Below, piece after piece: positions 21,040 to 31,120 of a stretch of 32,938 nt of DNA. The first letter of the stretch is position 1, and the number at the start of each line of letters is the position of its first letter. The DNA is from Obelidium mucronatum. Lineage: Eukaryota; Chytridiomycota; Chytridiomycetes; Chytridiales; Chytriomycetaceae. Under the pieces are notes generated by a model. It worked only from the letters and a program-made list of their open reading frames with translations. It was not told the origin of the DNA and did not search any database. The DNA is taken from NCBI GenBank assembly GCA_025765595.1, contig JAIVFH010000286.1, positions 1 through 32,938 of the forward strand. The letters are read 5' to 3'. A program made the position numbers and the translations under genes.

Positions 21040-23444
21040 TCAACGACCCCACTGCCTTCCATCAGAGCTCTTCCTGCCCCCTTCGTCAATCTGCCCACGC
21101 TGCTTCTGGTAAAACTCCTTTCCATCTGCCGCCGCCTTCTTGAACCCTGATCCAAACTGCTTCCCGTCTCGCCGCTGCACTCGGTCCGTCTTGCCACTGG
21201 CTCCTATCAGCAGATTGTTCACCTTGGGCGGAACAGAAAACCCAAACGCCTTGGCAACCTTCTGCAAATCCAGCGCCGCCACGTCAAACACCTTCTTCAA
21301 CGCATGCGATGCATACGCCTGCAAATACGATCGGTATCCATCCGTTGCACTCTTGTGCAGATAGTAGTTCTTGGAGACAAGCTTCTCAAGCTGTGACTGC
21401 ACATTGGCAATCTTGGACGGCGGGAATTGGTATTCGTTCAAAGGGACCTTGGCGTGCTTGAGGTACCGCAGGAACCCGAGTTCGCTCGGAAGCAGGAAGA
21501 GCAGTGCACGTCCGTTCTTGTTGGTTCCACGCGCTGTTCGACCGACACGGTGGATGTAGTCTCTTGGATCATCAGGTGGGTCATACTGGATAATCCAGTC
21601 AACAGCCGGGATGTCCAAGCCACGGGCAGCAACATCCGTACACAGCAGGATCCCGCTCTCAGCATTCACATATTCAAAGAACGTGTTGGTCCGCTTCTGC
21701 TGCTTCTGGCGACCATGCAGATCCAAAACTGGAATGTCAATGTAGTTCAAGAGCTCGGCGTGGTACTTGACAGAGTTGCAGGAACTGAAAAAGACAATAA
21801 TCTTCTTCTTCTTCATGTTCTTTTTGAGGAACGTGAAGAGCACGAGGAACCGGTTGTCCGAGGGGCAGACCACGTAGCCTTGCTCGAGTCCTTCGGCAGT
21901 GGCCTTTTCCTTGTGCTCGTCAACGTTGATGTAGAGCGGTGCCTTCTTGAGCGAGACGCGCGCAAGGTCACTGACTTTGGTGGTTTGAGTGGCTGAAAAT
22001 AACAACGTCTGGCGTTCTGCAGTATAGGGGTTAGCAATGTGGAAATACAGTGGAGAGCGGCTGAGAAGTGAGAGCAATGTCGTGACAGAGTGGAGAGTGA
22101 GTGTAAAGAGCGAGAGAATGTGTGTATGTAAAGACACGAGTTGCGACATGTGAACCAAATACCTATAACGACATTGCGTAGAAAAAATGAATGTCGCCTC
22201 AAACGTTGGATTCGCCTTATCTTGCAAGTATGGAAGCACAGTCCCAGTTACCACATGCTAACCACTCAAATTGTTGATTTCATGGCTGCATGGGCTCATT
22301 GCATTGTTTGCACAGGGACAAGGACGGAAGGAAGGATAGGGGAAAAAGAAAGAAAAAACTGCAACACACCTGAAGGCAAAATCTTGATGATTTGGTGCAT
22401 TTCCTCCTCAAAACCAGCTTCCAGAATACGATCCGCCTCATCAATCGTTAGAATCTTGAGGTTCTTGAAAATAAACCCCTTCGTGTTCTGCAAGTGATCC
22501 AGCAGTCGACCGGGCGTGGCCACCAGCAGATTGACCCCCTTCGCCAACCGATCGGCCTCAGACTTGCGATTGGCGCCGCCCATCACGATACCGAATGTCT
22601 GGTGGTGGTGCTTGAGAAGCTCCTTGGCAACGCCAAAGATCTGGAGCGCCAGCTCTCGGGTTGGCGAGATGATCAGGACACCGGTTCCGTTTCTTGGCTT
22701 GAACTTCAGGCGGCAAAGCAGTTCGATGGCAGGGATGAGGAATGCAAGCGTCTTTCCCGAACCTGTTGCATTTTGGAGATGATTTTTTTGAATGTCAGTC
22801 TTGTTTTTTTTTTGATTTTTTCCAATTATAGTGGGCTCGGGTGTTTTTCAGGAAATTTTACCAGTTTTTGCAGCTCCGAGAATATCGCGTCCAGTCATGG
22901 CTGGGGGGATACTGCGCGCCTGCACTTCGGTCATGGTGGCAAATCCCATTTCAGCAATGGCTTTCGCCGTGTTTTCGGTCACTTTCAAGGCGGCAAAATC
23001 GCGATTGACTTCCTGCGGCTCAGCGTTGCTTGCGCCTAGCGAAGCGGAATAAAGAGTTAGCAGGAGCAAGCACGCAGTTGCTGGAATGCTACCTTCGAGC
23101 TCCGCGAGGACATCGACATTGGACACAACACTTTTCTCCGCCTGATCGTCTTCGTCTTGGTCTTCCTCGCCCCCTTCCGAATCATCGGCGTCGTCGGCAT
23201 CAACAACATCCTCGGCCTCTTCTTGATTGCTTTCTTCGTCGTTGTCTTCATCGTCATCGTCACCTTGCTCATCATCATTGTCATCATCATCGTCCGCTTC
23301 CTCTTCATCCTCTGACACCTCTACAGGAGCCTGCTTCTCCTCCAACTTCTGCTTCTTGCTAGCTCCGCTTTTTTGAAGCGATTGCTGCTGTTTGCCAGCT
23401 GCTGCCTTGCTGCTTCCTTTGGAAACGTGAAGCGGCCTCTTCAT
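21040..23444 (-). CDS. HAS1: Has1/DDX18 DEAD-box RNA helicase, left copy
   Basis: Four exons (23093-23444, 22862-23035, 22370-22762 and 21040-22016) give 631 aa. The N-terminus is Lys-rich and then strongly acidic (poly Asp/Glu). The helicase core shows the Q-motif region ([16 protein letters not shown]), motif I AKTGSGKT across an exon junction, [16 protein letters not shown], motif [19 protein letters not shown] and HRVGRTARG. The C-terminus ends with [14 protein letters not shown], typical of Has1/DDX18. Has1 remodels snoRNA-pre-rRNA contacts during 60S and 40S assembly in the nucleolus. The third intron (353 nt) is several times longer than the others and contains the candidate H/ACA snoRNA. 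Its protein differs from the right copy by one substitution (Val/Ala) and one Asp insertion. Confidence 0.97.
22146..22303 (-). ncRNA. Candidate box H/ACA snoRNA in HAS1 intron 3 (left copy)
   Basis: The 158-nt segment lies in the sense strand of intron 3. A 5' hairpin closes with TGCAA/TTGCA directly against an H box AGATAA (22217-22222). The 3' hairpin has a lower stem GAAtCCAA/TTGGTTC, an internal loop and a perfect 7-bp upper stem CGACATT/AATGTCG. ACA (22149-22151) follows at once, exactly 3 nt before the end. This is the hairpin-hinge-hairpin-tail layout of H/ACA guides. The sequence is identical to the right copy, while the surrounding intron differs at several bases. No target was computed. 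Confidence 0.65.
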
Positions 23445-23771
23445 TTTTTTTTGTGCTCAAAAATAATAAACGAAGAGAAAAAAAAAGAAAGAAAGCGCAG
23501 AAACAAATTCAAAACACCTTGACTGATGTCGCTGTTGGGTTTAGCTTGTAATACAATGCATATATAAGGGACTCTCTAATTGTATTGTATAACGGACGGT
23601 ATTCTTGCGTGGACTTGTCATCGTTGGGACAGTTGAAAGATGGAGGGTGCAATAACACGCCAGCCCATTGTAGCGAATAACTCCTTGGCTGAATGCAAGG
23701 CAGGAATGCATGCATCGACTGGATTATTCTTCGTGACTCATCACATTTTGTTTTCTTTCTCTGTAATATAT
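23445..23771. promoter_or_regulatory. Divergent intergenic region HAS1 (left) / DARS2, with TATA box
   Basis: This is the longest divergent gap among recognised genes (327 bp). It contains a purine-rich tract (23475-23495) that is part of the HAS1 duplication. A plus-strand TATA box (TATATAAG, 23561-23568) is placed to start transcription near 23590-23600. An ATG at 23640 in frame with AspRS opens a possible 44-residue N-terminal extension. Confidence 0.5.
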
Positions 23772-25668
23772 ATGTTTTCGCGGCGCTTGTACTCCTCGAC
23801 AGCACCGACAGCGACGCTCGAGCGCATCAGCGTCAGCAAGGCCAAGCAGACGACGGGCGCCGTGTCGATCGCCGGGTGGCTCAGCGGACGGCCGAAGCGC
23901 ATCGGGGCGTCGCTCGTGTTTGCGACGCTGCGCGACTGGACGGGCGAAGTGCAGATGGTCGCCACGGACGACGCGCTCGGGCGCGCGCTGCTCGCGGCGA
24001 CGCCGGAGTCCGTGCTCGCCGTGCGCGGCGCCGTGCGGCCGAAGACGCCCGCGGGGTCCGGCGTCGAGGTGTGTGTCGCGGCGCTTGCGACGCTCAACGC
24101 GGCCGCGCCGCTGCCATTCGACACGCACGCGAAGGCGCTCGCGCCGGGCTCGCCGCGCCGCCCGAACGACGAGACGCTGCTGCGCTTCCGCTTCCTCGAG
24201 CTGCGCCAGCCGTGGCTCGCCCGCAACCTGGCCGTGCGCTCGCGCGCCGCCTTCTGTCTGCGCGCGCTGCTCGCCGCCGAGGGCTTCCTGGACGTCGAAA
24301 CGCCGTGTCTGTTCAAGTCGACGCCCGAGGGCGCGCGCGAGTTTCTGGTGCCGACCCGCACGAAGGGCCTGTTCTTTGCGCTGCCGCAGTCGCCGCAGCA
24401 GTTCAAGCAGGTGCTGATGGCCGGCGGCGTCGAGAAGTACTACCAGTTTGCCCGCTGCTTCAGAGACGAGGCCGTGGGCTCAGATCGCCAGCAGGAATTC
24501 ACCCAGGTGGATTTGGAAATGTCCTTTGTCAAGCAGCAGGACATTATGGCTCTGATTGAGAGAATGGTAACAACCTTCACGTGCTCTGTGTATTTCTCAT
24601 CATTTGCAATAGATTTGTAAAGTGTGGAAAGATATTATGGAAACTGACATCACTGCACCGTTCAGAGTTGTCACTTACCATGAAGCCATGAGTCGCTATG
24701 GATCGGATAAACCTGACACCAGATATGGATTGGAGGTCAATGACATATCTCGGTTCTTTTCACCGAAAAATGGCGGCCCAGACGCGTCTTCTCGAAGTAT
24801 GATGGAAGCTATCGTGATTCCCAATGGTTCCAAGCTTCTTTCGTCCAAGAATGTATCATCGATTCTGAATACTGTACTTCAAGAATCATTTCCTTACTAT
24901 GGTGGTTCTGTGTCTCCAAAAGATCTTGTAACTCGGAAAGTAAAGAGTGACAATTTGACTTCTTGGGCGGAAGGATTCGCATCAGATTTTACGATTGATC
25001 CCAGCTTGTATTCAACTCTCAATGCACAACCGGACGACTTGATTTTCTTGAACCAACGGAAGCCTGGTTACTTTGGTGGGCATACAATTATGGGACGGAC
25101 CAGATTAATAACTGCGAAGGCATTGGTTGAGGCGAAAGGGCTCCATATTCCTGAAGATCAATGGAACTTTTTGTGGGTTGTCGATTTTCCTCTGTTTACA
25201 CCTGTTGCGGATGCAGTCGCTGGTAGTGGGGCCGCTGTTCTTGAATCAACACATCATCCTTTCACTGCTCCAATGGATGAGGACGCTCATTTACTCCACA
25301 CGAATCCAGAACTTTGCAGAGCCCAGCATTACGACATTGTGCTGAACGGTTGCGAAATTGGAGGGGGCAGTATTCGTGCCCACAAACCAGAAATGCAAAG
25401 ATACATTCTTTCTCAAATTTTAAAATTGAGTGACGAAAAAATTGAAACGGATTTTGGTCATCTGCTGGATGCATTGAGATATGGATGTCCGCCGCATGGA
25501 GGAATTGCGCTTGGCTTTGACCGATTTGTTTCGATATTATGTGGAGCCTCCAGTATCCGGGAAGTGATTGCATTCCCAAAACTGAAAGGTGGTGACTTGT
25601 TTTCTGGAAGTCCGACGTTTGTTTCAGATAAGACTTTGGAAACTTACCATATTAAAGTGATCGACTGA
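23772..25668 (+). CDS. DARS2: Mitochondrial (bacterial-type) aspartyl-tRNA synthetase
   Basis: Two exons (23772-24566 and 24613-25668) give 616 aa. MFSRRLYSSTAPTATLERIS is a good mitochondrial leader. An OB-fold anticodon-binding domain follows (VSIAGWLSGRPKRIG and LRDWTGEVQMV). The class II core has motif 1 near RSRAAFCLRALLAAEGFLDV, ETPCLFKSTPEGAREFLVP and motif 2 with ARCFRDE. Motif 3 is GIALGFDRFV. A GAD-type insertion and the sequence RYGSDKPDTRYGLEV place it with bacterial/mitochondrial AspRS. It charges mitochondrial tRNA-Asp. An upstream in-frame ATG at 23640 is possible. Exon 1 is extremely GC-rich, while exon 2 is AT-rich. AATAAA begins two bases after the stop. The gene sits between the two inverted HAS1 copies. 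Confidence 0.95.
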
Positions 25669-25791
25669 GAATAAAAAGGGACAAGTGCAACATCCTATTG
25701 TTGTATTATTTTGCATTGTCATTGGCCATTGTGTTTTTTTTTCATGACATAAAGCTTTCCCAAATCTACCAGTAAAACTGCAATTTCCAAG

Positions 25792-28602
25792 ATGAACGTA
25801 GACTTCCCAATTCCCTTGTCAAGTTTCAACGCGACTTTTCAAGCCGACCTGACGCCAGCCGCTGCAACGGCTGGAGTAGCTACAACGACAAGTTCAGCAA
25901 CTGGATCCTTGCTTCTGTCATACTTTGGAGGTCCGGTAGTTTCAAATATTGAAGTGTATGTGAATCTTCAAGATTTGGGGGTCATGGTAGTACTTAATTA
26001 AGTATCCCACATAGAACGCCGATTTGGTATGATTCCACAGCACCATTCCAATCCCAAATGATGGCATACTACGACCTCTTAACAAGTTCTTCTTTTATGG
26101 ATATTTGTAAAATTTGTTTTTGACTCCATTTATTGATTCTCCTCGGCTAAAATTATTTCGTTCCAGATAAAGAGTATGCAACTCCCACCCAAATAATCGG
26201 CAAAGGTTCGGTAGTCGGAAGCTATACAGAAAAGGGGCCGATTAAAATGATGCTTGATGATGACTTGGATATACAGCCGTACTTGAGGTAATTCAAAAAT
26301 TGGCGAAGGCGGTTTCTCTTAAAAAAATTTCAACAGAAATTTGATTTCAACTGGGGTACTTACTCCAAACGCCAATTCATACTATCCTATTCACTTGAAA
26401 TATGGTGTTAACGTTTCCTCTTCGGTGAGTTGTTGCTGTGGTGGTTTTTTTCCTTCTTGTGTTTAAGAAATATGGGGTTTCTGTCGTTTAGGGCCTTGGT
26501 TACGCATGCTCTGCGTTTGCAGGTTATCATAGTACGTAAAGTTTGTTTTTTTTTTTTTAAAAAAAAAAAAAAAATTGGAGGAGAGGGTTTTTAATCAAAA
26601 TCTCAAAAACTTGCAAACAAAGCCTCTCTTTACGTTGGCGATATTTCACTGGTACAATACGTGTACTACGGCGTTATTCCACAGTGCAGCACCAGAATTA
26701 ATGATCTTTGGAGTCCCGTTAGTCATGAGCTTGCTGGTACGTCTCAGCCAAAAAAAAATATATATATTATATACACTGGCCTCTGATTCAAACCATTTTT
26801 AGAAACCATCACTGATCCTATTCCTGGTCGAGGATGGTACCATACGGTTGAAGGAGAAATCAGTGATATCTGTAAGCCCCTCTCAGCCAGCTTTTCGTGC
26901 AATACTAAACAATAAAAAAAATTAATCAAGGCGCTTGGCAAGAAGCAACAATAGCTGATTCCTCAGGAAAAGCTTGGATAGTTCAAAAACAGTGGAGCAA
27001 CTCGTTGCAAAAATGTGTGATTGCCCCAGCAATCACCACAGCTCAAGTGGCTCCTGTCATCGCCTCACCAAGCCCGCAATACTTGACCAAGAAAAGTGGG
27101 GTATTGATGACAAATGTAGAAATGTGAGCTGTTCTATGTTGACATTTACGTTGGGTCGTGATCTAATGTCGTTTGAATAGTACACCCGTCTTTTATGGCT
27201 CCTCAATCAGCTTCCAGTCAAATATTTCATCCTTTTACTCTTTTATTGCCACTTCCAGCTACATGGACATTGTTGCCGAATATGGAATTGGCAAAGGAAA
27301 GATGCTGACACCGTATTTCGAAACAAACTATAAAACAAAGCTTGACTTGAGCACCGATATGACTGCATATTTGAGGTTAATTTTTTTTTTCAGCTTTCTT
27401 CAAGCTCTTTTGATAATTTGTTTTTTCAGAAATCTTGTGTCGACTGGAAAGTTACAACCCAATAAGAATTCATACTATCCAATTCATTTAGCATCCGATG
27501 TTGACTTGATTGTGAATGGGTTGTCTATTTGTCCGAATTATTGTGCATTCAGTGGTTGGATTTATATCGGTGACATTTACAAAAACGCCAGCTATTTAAG
27601 TTATGGAATGATTCCAGATCTAACAGGAAGCTGCAAAGAATACTGGTTAATATTTTTTAATTTTTTCTTCATTGAATACGAAAGAGTGATTCTAAATGGC
27701 AACATAATAGTGGATATTCTCCGCAGCCCCTTCGGAATACTCAAGCTCTGTCCAGTGTGCACTTGATAAGATCAATAACAAATACATTAAGAAACGGATG
27801 GCAGTCAACTACTGGGGAGCCAGCAACTGGAATGAATTGTTCTTGGAAGCAGTACCCAATAGTCGGACCAAACTCAACTGTCATAACCGTTCAAAAGCTG
27901 TGGAGCAATACTCATCAGTCTGTAAGAATAGTTTCCAAGTTTTTTTGCCAAGATGCTGTCACTAAACTTGGTTATACACAGTGTATTGGTGCCTTGCCCA
28001 CAACCTCTGCTTCTCGCAATGCAACAAACGCAACAACCACCACACCAACGACGACCACTAAAACTACAACAACTCAAACCACCACAACGAAAACGACTAC
28101 AACGAAAACCACATCAACCACTACAACAACAACAACAACAAAAACCACAACAACAAGAACCACATCCACAAAAACCACAACAACACGAACCACATCCACA
28201 AAAACCACTACAACAAAAACTACATCAACGAAAACAACGACAACAAAAACTACAAGCACCACCACAACAACCAATCAAATAAAATCCGCTTCTACTAGTG
28301 GGGGGTTACCCATTGCCAAGAGTATTTTAACAAAGTGCTATCCCAGCTTCGTTATTACGTCGCGATATATTGACGGAAATCAGGTCGGACACCAGGGAAG
28401 CAATTACCGGTTAGAAAGCGGGACATGGACCGCTATCACAGCCTGTGAAACATCAGTAGTTCCACAGTGCTACCCGACACAGTCGGTGGTGACAACAACA
28501 GGAGCAACAATTGCAACAGGAACACAGTCTAGCTCCAAAGGAATCAATTACGTTTACGATGGGACTACCAAGCAATGGAAATCTGTAGGATCTTGTGTTT
28601 GA
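25792..28602 (+). CDS. Two-domain metallopeptidase-like protein with Thr-rich linker
   Basis: Twelve exons join to exactly 716 codons including the stop. Domain 1 (residues about 40-330) has YFGGPVVSN, SYYPIHLKYG, YYGVIPQ and SHELAETITDP followed by GRGW and GEISDIC. Domain 2 repeats the same plan (TPVFYGSSISFQSN, SYYPIHLASD, YGMIPDLTGSC and VQKLWSN), but its active-site position reads VHLIRSITN. This resembles a family of secreted fungal and bacterial proteins with HELxE...DP. Calling it a metallopeptidase is inference. A Thr-rich segment (TTTTK/TTSTK units) and two Cys-bearing repeats of about 45 residues (KCYPSFVITS and QCYPTQSVVT) end the protein. No signal peptide is visible at the proposed ATG, which is odd for such a protein, so a short upstream exon may be missing. 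Confidence 0.8.
28025..28276 (+). repeat. Thr-rich coding minisatellite
   Basis: About 250 bp of ACA/ACC/ACT codons are interrupted by AAA, AGA and TCC/TCA at regular steps, giving units like KTTTTRTTS. This is a coding tandem repeat inside the linker of the two-domain protein, expected to be heavily O-glycosylated if the protein is secreted. Confidence 0.85.
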
Positions 28603-28695
28603 AATTGGTGTTCCTTTGTTGTTGTTGTTTTTTTTTTCCTTTCGATATCTGCTCCTTTCTTTCTTTTTTTTTTTGCATTTATTTTTGAGCATAAA

Positions 28696-31115
28696 ATGAA
28701 GAGGCCGCTTCACGTTTCCAAAGGAAGCAGCAAGGCAGCAGCTGGCAAACAGCAGCAATCGCTTCAAAAAAGCGGAGCCAGCAAGAAGCAGAAGTTGGAG
28801 GAGAAGCAGGCTCCAGTAGAAGCGTCAGAGGATGAAGAGGAAGCGGATGATGATGATGACAATGATGATGAGCAAGGTGACGATGACGATGAAGACAACG
28901 ACGAAGAAAGCAATCAAGAAGAAGCCGAGGATGTTGTTGATGCCGACGACGACGCCGATGATTCGGAAGGGGGCGAGGAAGACCAAGACGAAGACGATCA
29001 GGCGGAGAAAAGTGTTGTGTCCAATGTCGATGTCCTCGCGGAGCTCGAAGGTAGCATTCCAGCAACTACGTGCTTGCTCCTACTAACTTTGTATTCCGCT
29101 TCGCTAGGCGCAAGCAACGCTGAGCCGCAGGAAGTCAATCGCGATTTTGCTGCCTTGAAAGTGACCGAAAACACGGCGAAAGCCATTGCTGAAATGGGAT
29201 TTGCCACCATGACCGAAGTGCAGGCGCGCAGTATCCCCCCAGCCATGACTGGACGCGATATTCTCGGAGCTGCGAAAACTGGTAAAATTTCCTGAAAAAC
29301 ACCCGAGCCCACTATAATTGGAAAAAACTGGGAAAAAACCAAAAAAAAAAAAACAAGACTGACATTCAAAAAAATCATCTCCAAAATGCAACAGGTTCGG
29401 GAAAGACGCTTGCATTCCTCATCCCTGCCATCGAACTGCTTTGCCGCCTGAAGTTCAAGCCAAGAAACGGAACCGGTGTCCTGATCATCTCGCCAACCCG
29501 AGAGCTGGCGCTCCAGATCTTTGGCGTTGCCAAGGAGCTTCTCAAGCACCACCACCAGACATTCGGTATCGTGATGGGCGGCGCCAATCGCAAGTCTGAG
29601 GCCGATCGGTTGGCGAAGGGGGTCAATCTGCTGGTGGCCACGCCCGGTCGACTGCTGGATCACTTGCAGAACACGAAGGGGTTCATTTTCAAGAACCTCA
29701 AGATTCTAACGATTGATGAGGCGGATCGCATTCTGGAAGCTGGTTTTGAGGAGGAAATGCACCAAATCATCAAGATTTTGCCATCAGGTGTGTGGCAGTT
29801 TTTCTTTCTTTTTTCCCTATCCTTCCTTCCGTCCTTGTCCCTGTGCAAACAATGCAATGAGCCCATGCAGCCATGAAATCAACAATTTGAGTGGTTAGCA
29901 TGTGGTAACTGGGACTGTGCTTCCATACTTGCAAGATAAGGCGAATCCAACGTTTGAGGCGACATTCATTTTTTCTACGCAATGTCGTTATAGGTATTTG
30001 GTTCACATGTCGCAACTCGTATCTTTACATACACACATTCTCTCGCTCTTTACACTCACTCTCCACTCTGTCACGACATTGCTCTCACTTCTCAGTCGCT
30101 CTCCACTGTATTTCCACATTGCTAACACTATACTGCAGAACGCCAGACGTTGTTATTTTCAGCCACTCAAACCACCAAAGTCAGTGACCTTGCGCGCGTC
30201 TCGCTCAAGAAGGCACCGCTCTACATCAACGTTGACGAGCACAAGGAAAAAGCCACTGCCGAAGGACTCGAGCAAGGCTACGTGGTCTGCCCCTCGGACA
30301 ACCGGTTCCTCGTCCTCTTCACGTTCCTCAAAAAGAACATGAAGAAGAAGAAGATTATTGTCTTTTTCAGTTCCTGCAACTCTGTCAAGTACCACGCCGA
30401 GCTCTTGAACTACATTGACATTCCAGTTTTGGATCTGCATGGTCGCCAGAAGCAGCAGAAGCGGACCAACACGTTCTTTGAATATGTGAATGCCGAGAGT
30501 GGGATTCTGCTGTGTACGGATGTAGCTGCCCGTGGCTTGGATATCCCGGCTGTTGACTGGATTATCCAGTATGACCCACCTGATGATCCAAGAGACTACA
30601 TCCACCGTGTCGGTCGTACGGCGCGTGGAACCAACAAGAACGGACGCGCGCTGCTCTTCCTGCTTCCGAGCGAACTCGGGTTCCTGCGGTACCTCAAGCA
30701 CGCCAAGGTTCCGTTGAATGAATACCAATTCCCGCCGTCCAAGATTGCCAATGTGCAGTCACAGCTTGAGAAGCTTGTCTCCAAGAACTACTATCTGCAC
30801 AAGAGTGCAACGGATGGATACCGATCGTATTTGCAGGCGTATGCATCGCATGCGTTGAAGAAGGTGTTTGACGTGGCGGCGCTGGATTTGCAGAAGGTTG
30901 CCAAGGCGTTTGGGTTTTCTGTTCCGCCCAAGGTGAACAATCTGCTGATAGGAGCCAGTGGCAAGACGGACCGGGTGCAGCGACGAGACGGGAAGCAGTT
31001 TGGATCAGGGTTCAAGAAGGCGGCGGCGGATGGAAAGGAGTTTTACCAAAAGCAGCGTGGACAGATTGACGAAGGGGGCAGGAAGAGCTCTGATGGAAGG
31101 CAGTGGGGTCGTTGA
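28696..31115 (+). CDS. HAS1: Has1/DDX18 DEAD-box RNA helicase, right copy
   Basis: Four exons (28696-29050, 29108-29281, 29395-29787 and 30139-31115) give 632 aa. All helicase motifs are intact ([23 protein letters not shown] and HRVGRTARG). Substitutions against the left copy in the helicase core are synonymous where I compared them, for example GTT/GTA, GAC/GAT and CGA/CGT. Only one substitution and one Asp insertion change the protein, both in the N-terminal tail. That pattern suggests both copies are functional. The gene starts 93 bp after the stop of the two-domain protein, so its promoter is short and partly carried with the duplication. AATAAA lies 8 bp past the stop. Confidence 0.97.
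29853..30010 (+). ncRNA. Candidate box H/ACA snoRNA in HAS1 intron 3 (right copy)
   Basis: The 5' hairpin is closed by TGCAA (29853-29857) with TTGCA (29929-29933) and has an inner stem CCCATGC/GCATGtGG. H box AGATAA is at 29934-29939. The 3' hairpin has a lower stem GAAtCCAA (29943-29950) with TTGGTTC (29998-30004) and an upper stem CGACATT (29960-29966) with AATGTCG (29981-29987). ACA is at 30005-30007, with 3 nt to the end. The pocket halves of the 3' hairpin are 29951-29959 and 29988-29997. Identity with the left copy is complete over this segment. Confidence 0.65.
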
Positions 31116-31120
31116 AAACA

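Larger units (their letters stand above)
21035..23495 (-). repeat. Left arm of about 2.46-kb inverted duplication
   Basis: The whole HAS1 transcription unit is duplicated in opposite orientation at about 28655-31120. Similarity runs from a pyrimidine-rich upstream tract through all exons and introns to a few bases past the stop (TGAAAACA), then ends abruptly. Edges are approximate by eye. Confidence 0.85.
28655..31120 (+). repeat. Right arm of about 2.46-kb inverted duplication
   Basis: This is the counterpart of the segment at about 21035-23495. The arms are separated by about 5.2 kb holding DARS2 and the two-domain protein. Flanks differ completely outside the arms. Confidence 0.85.

Noticed and set aside
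23693..24559. Long overlapping frames on both strands over AspRS exon 1
   Set aside because: They are a side effect of high GC and few stops. Only the frame with AspRS motifs continues across the intron.
27874..28274. Minus-strand Val/Cys-rich frames opposite the Thr-rich region
   Set aside because: Complement of the ACA/ACC repeat, giving poly-Val by composition only.
28025..28276. CRISPR-like or non-coding satellite array
   Set aside because: The repeat is in frame, codes for Thr/Lys/Arg/Ser units and has no spacers. It is a coding linker.
29902..30342. A 146-codon reading frame starting in HAS1 intron 3
   Set aside because: It runs from the intron into exon 4 in the wrong frame. The intron part is better explained by the H/ACA-like RNA, and exon 4 by helicase motifs in another phase.
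21035..31120. Assembly artefact producing the inverted HAS1 copies
   Set aside because: The arms differ at many synonymous and intronic sites and by a 3-bp insertion, and their flanks are unrelated. Real duplication is the simpler explanation, though long reads would settle it.
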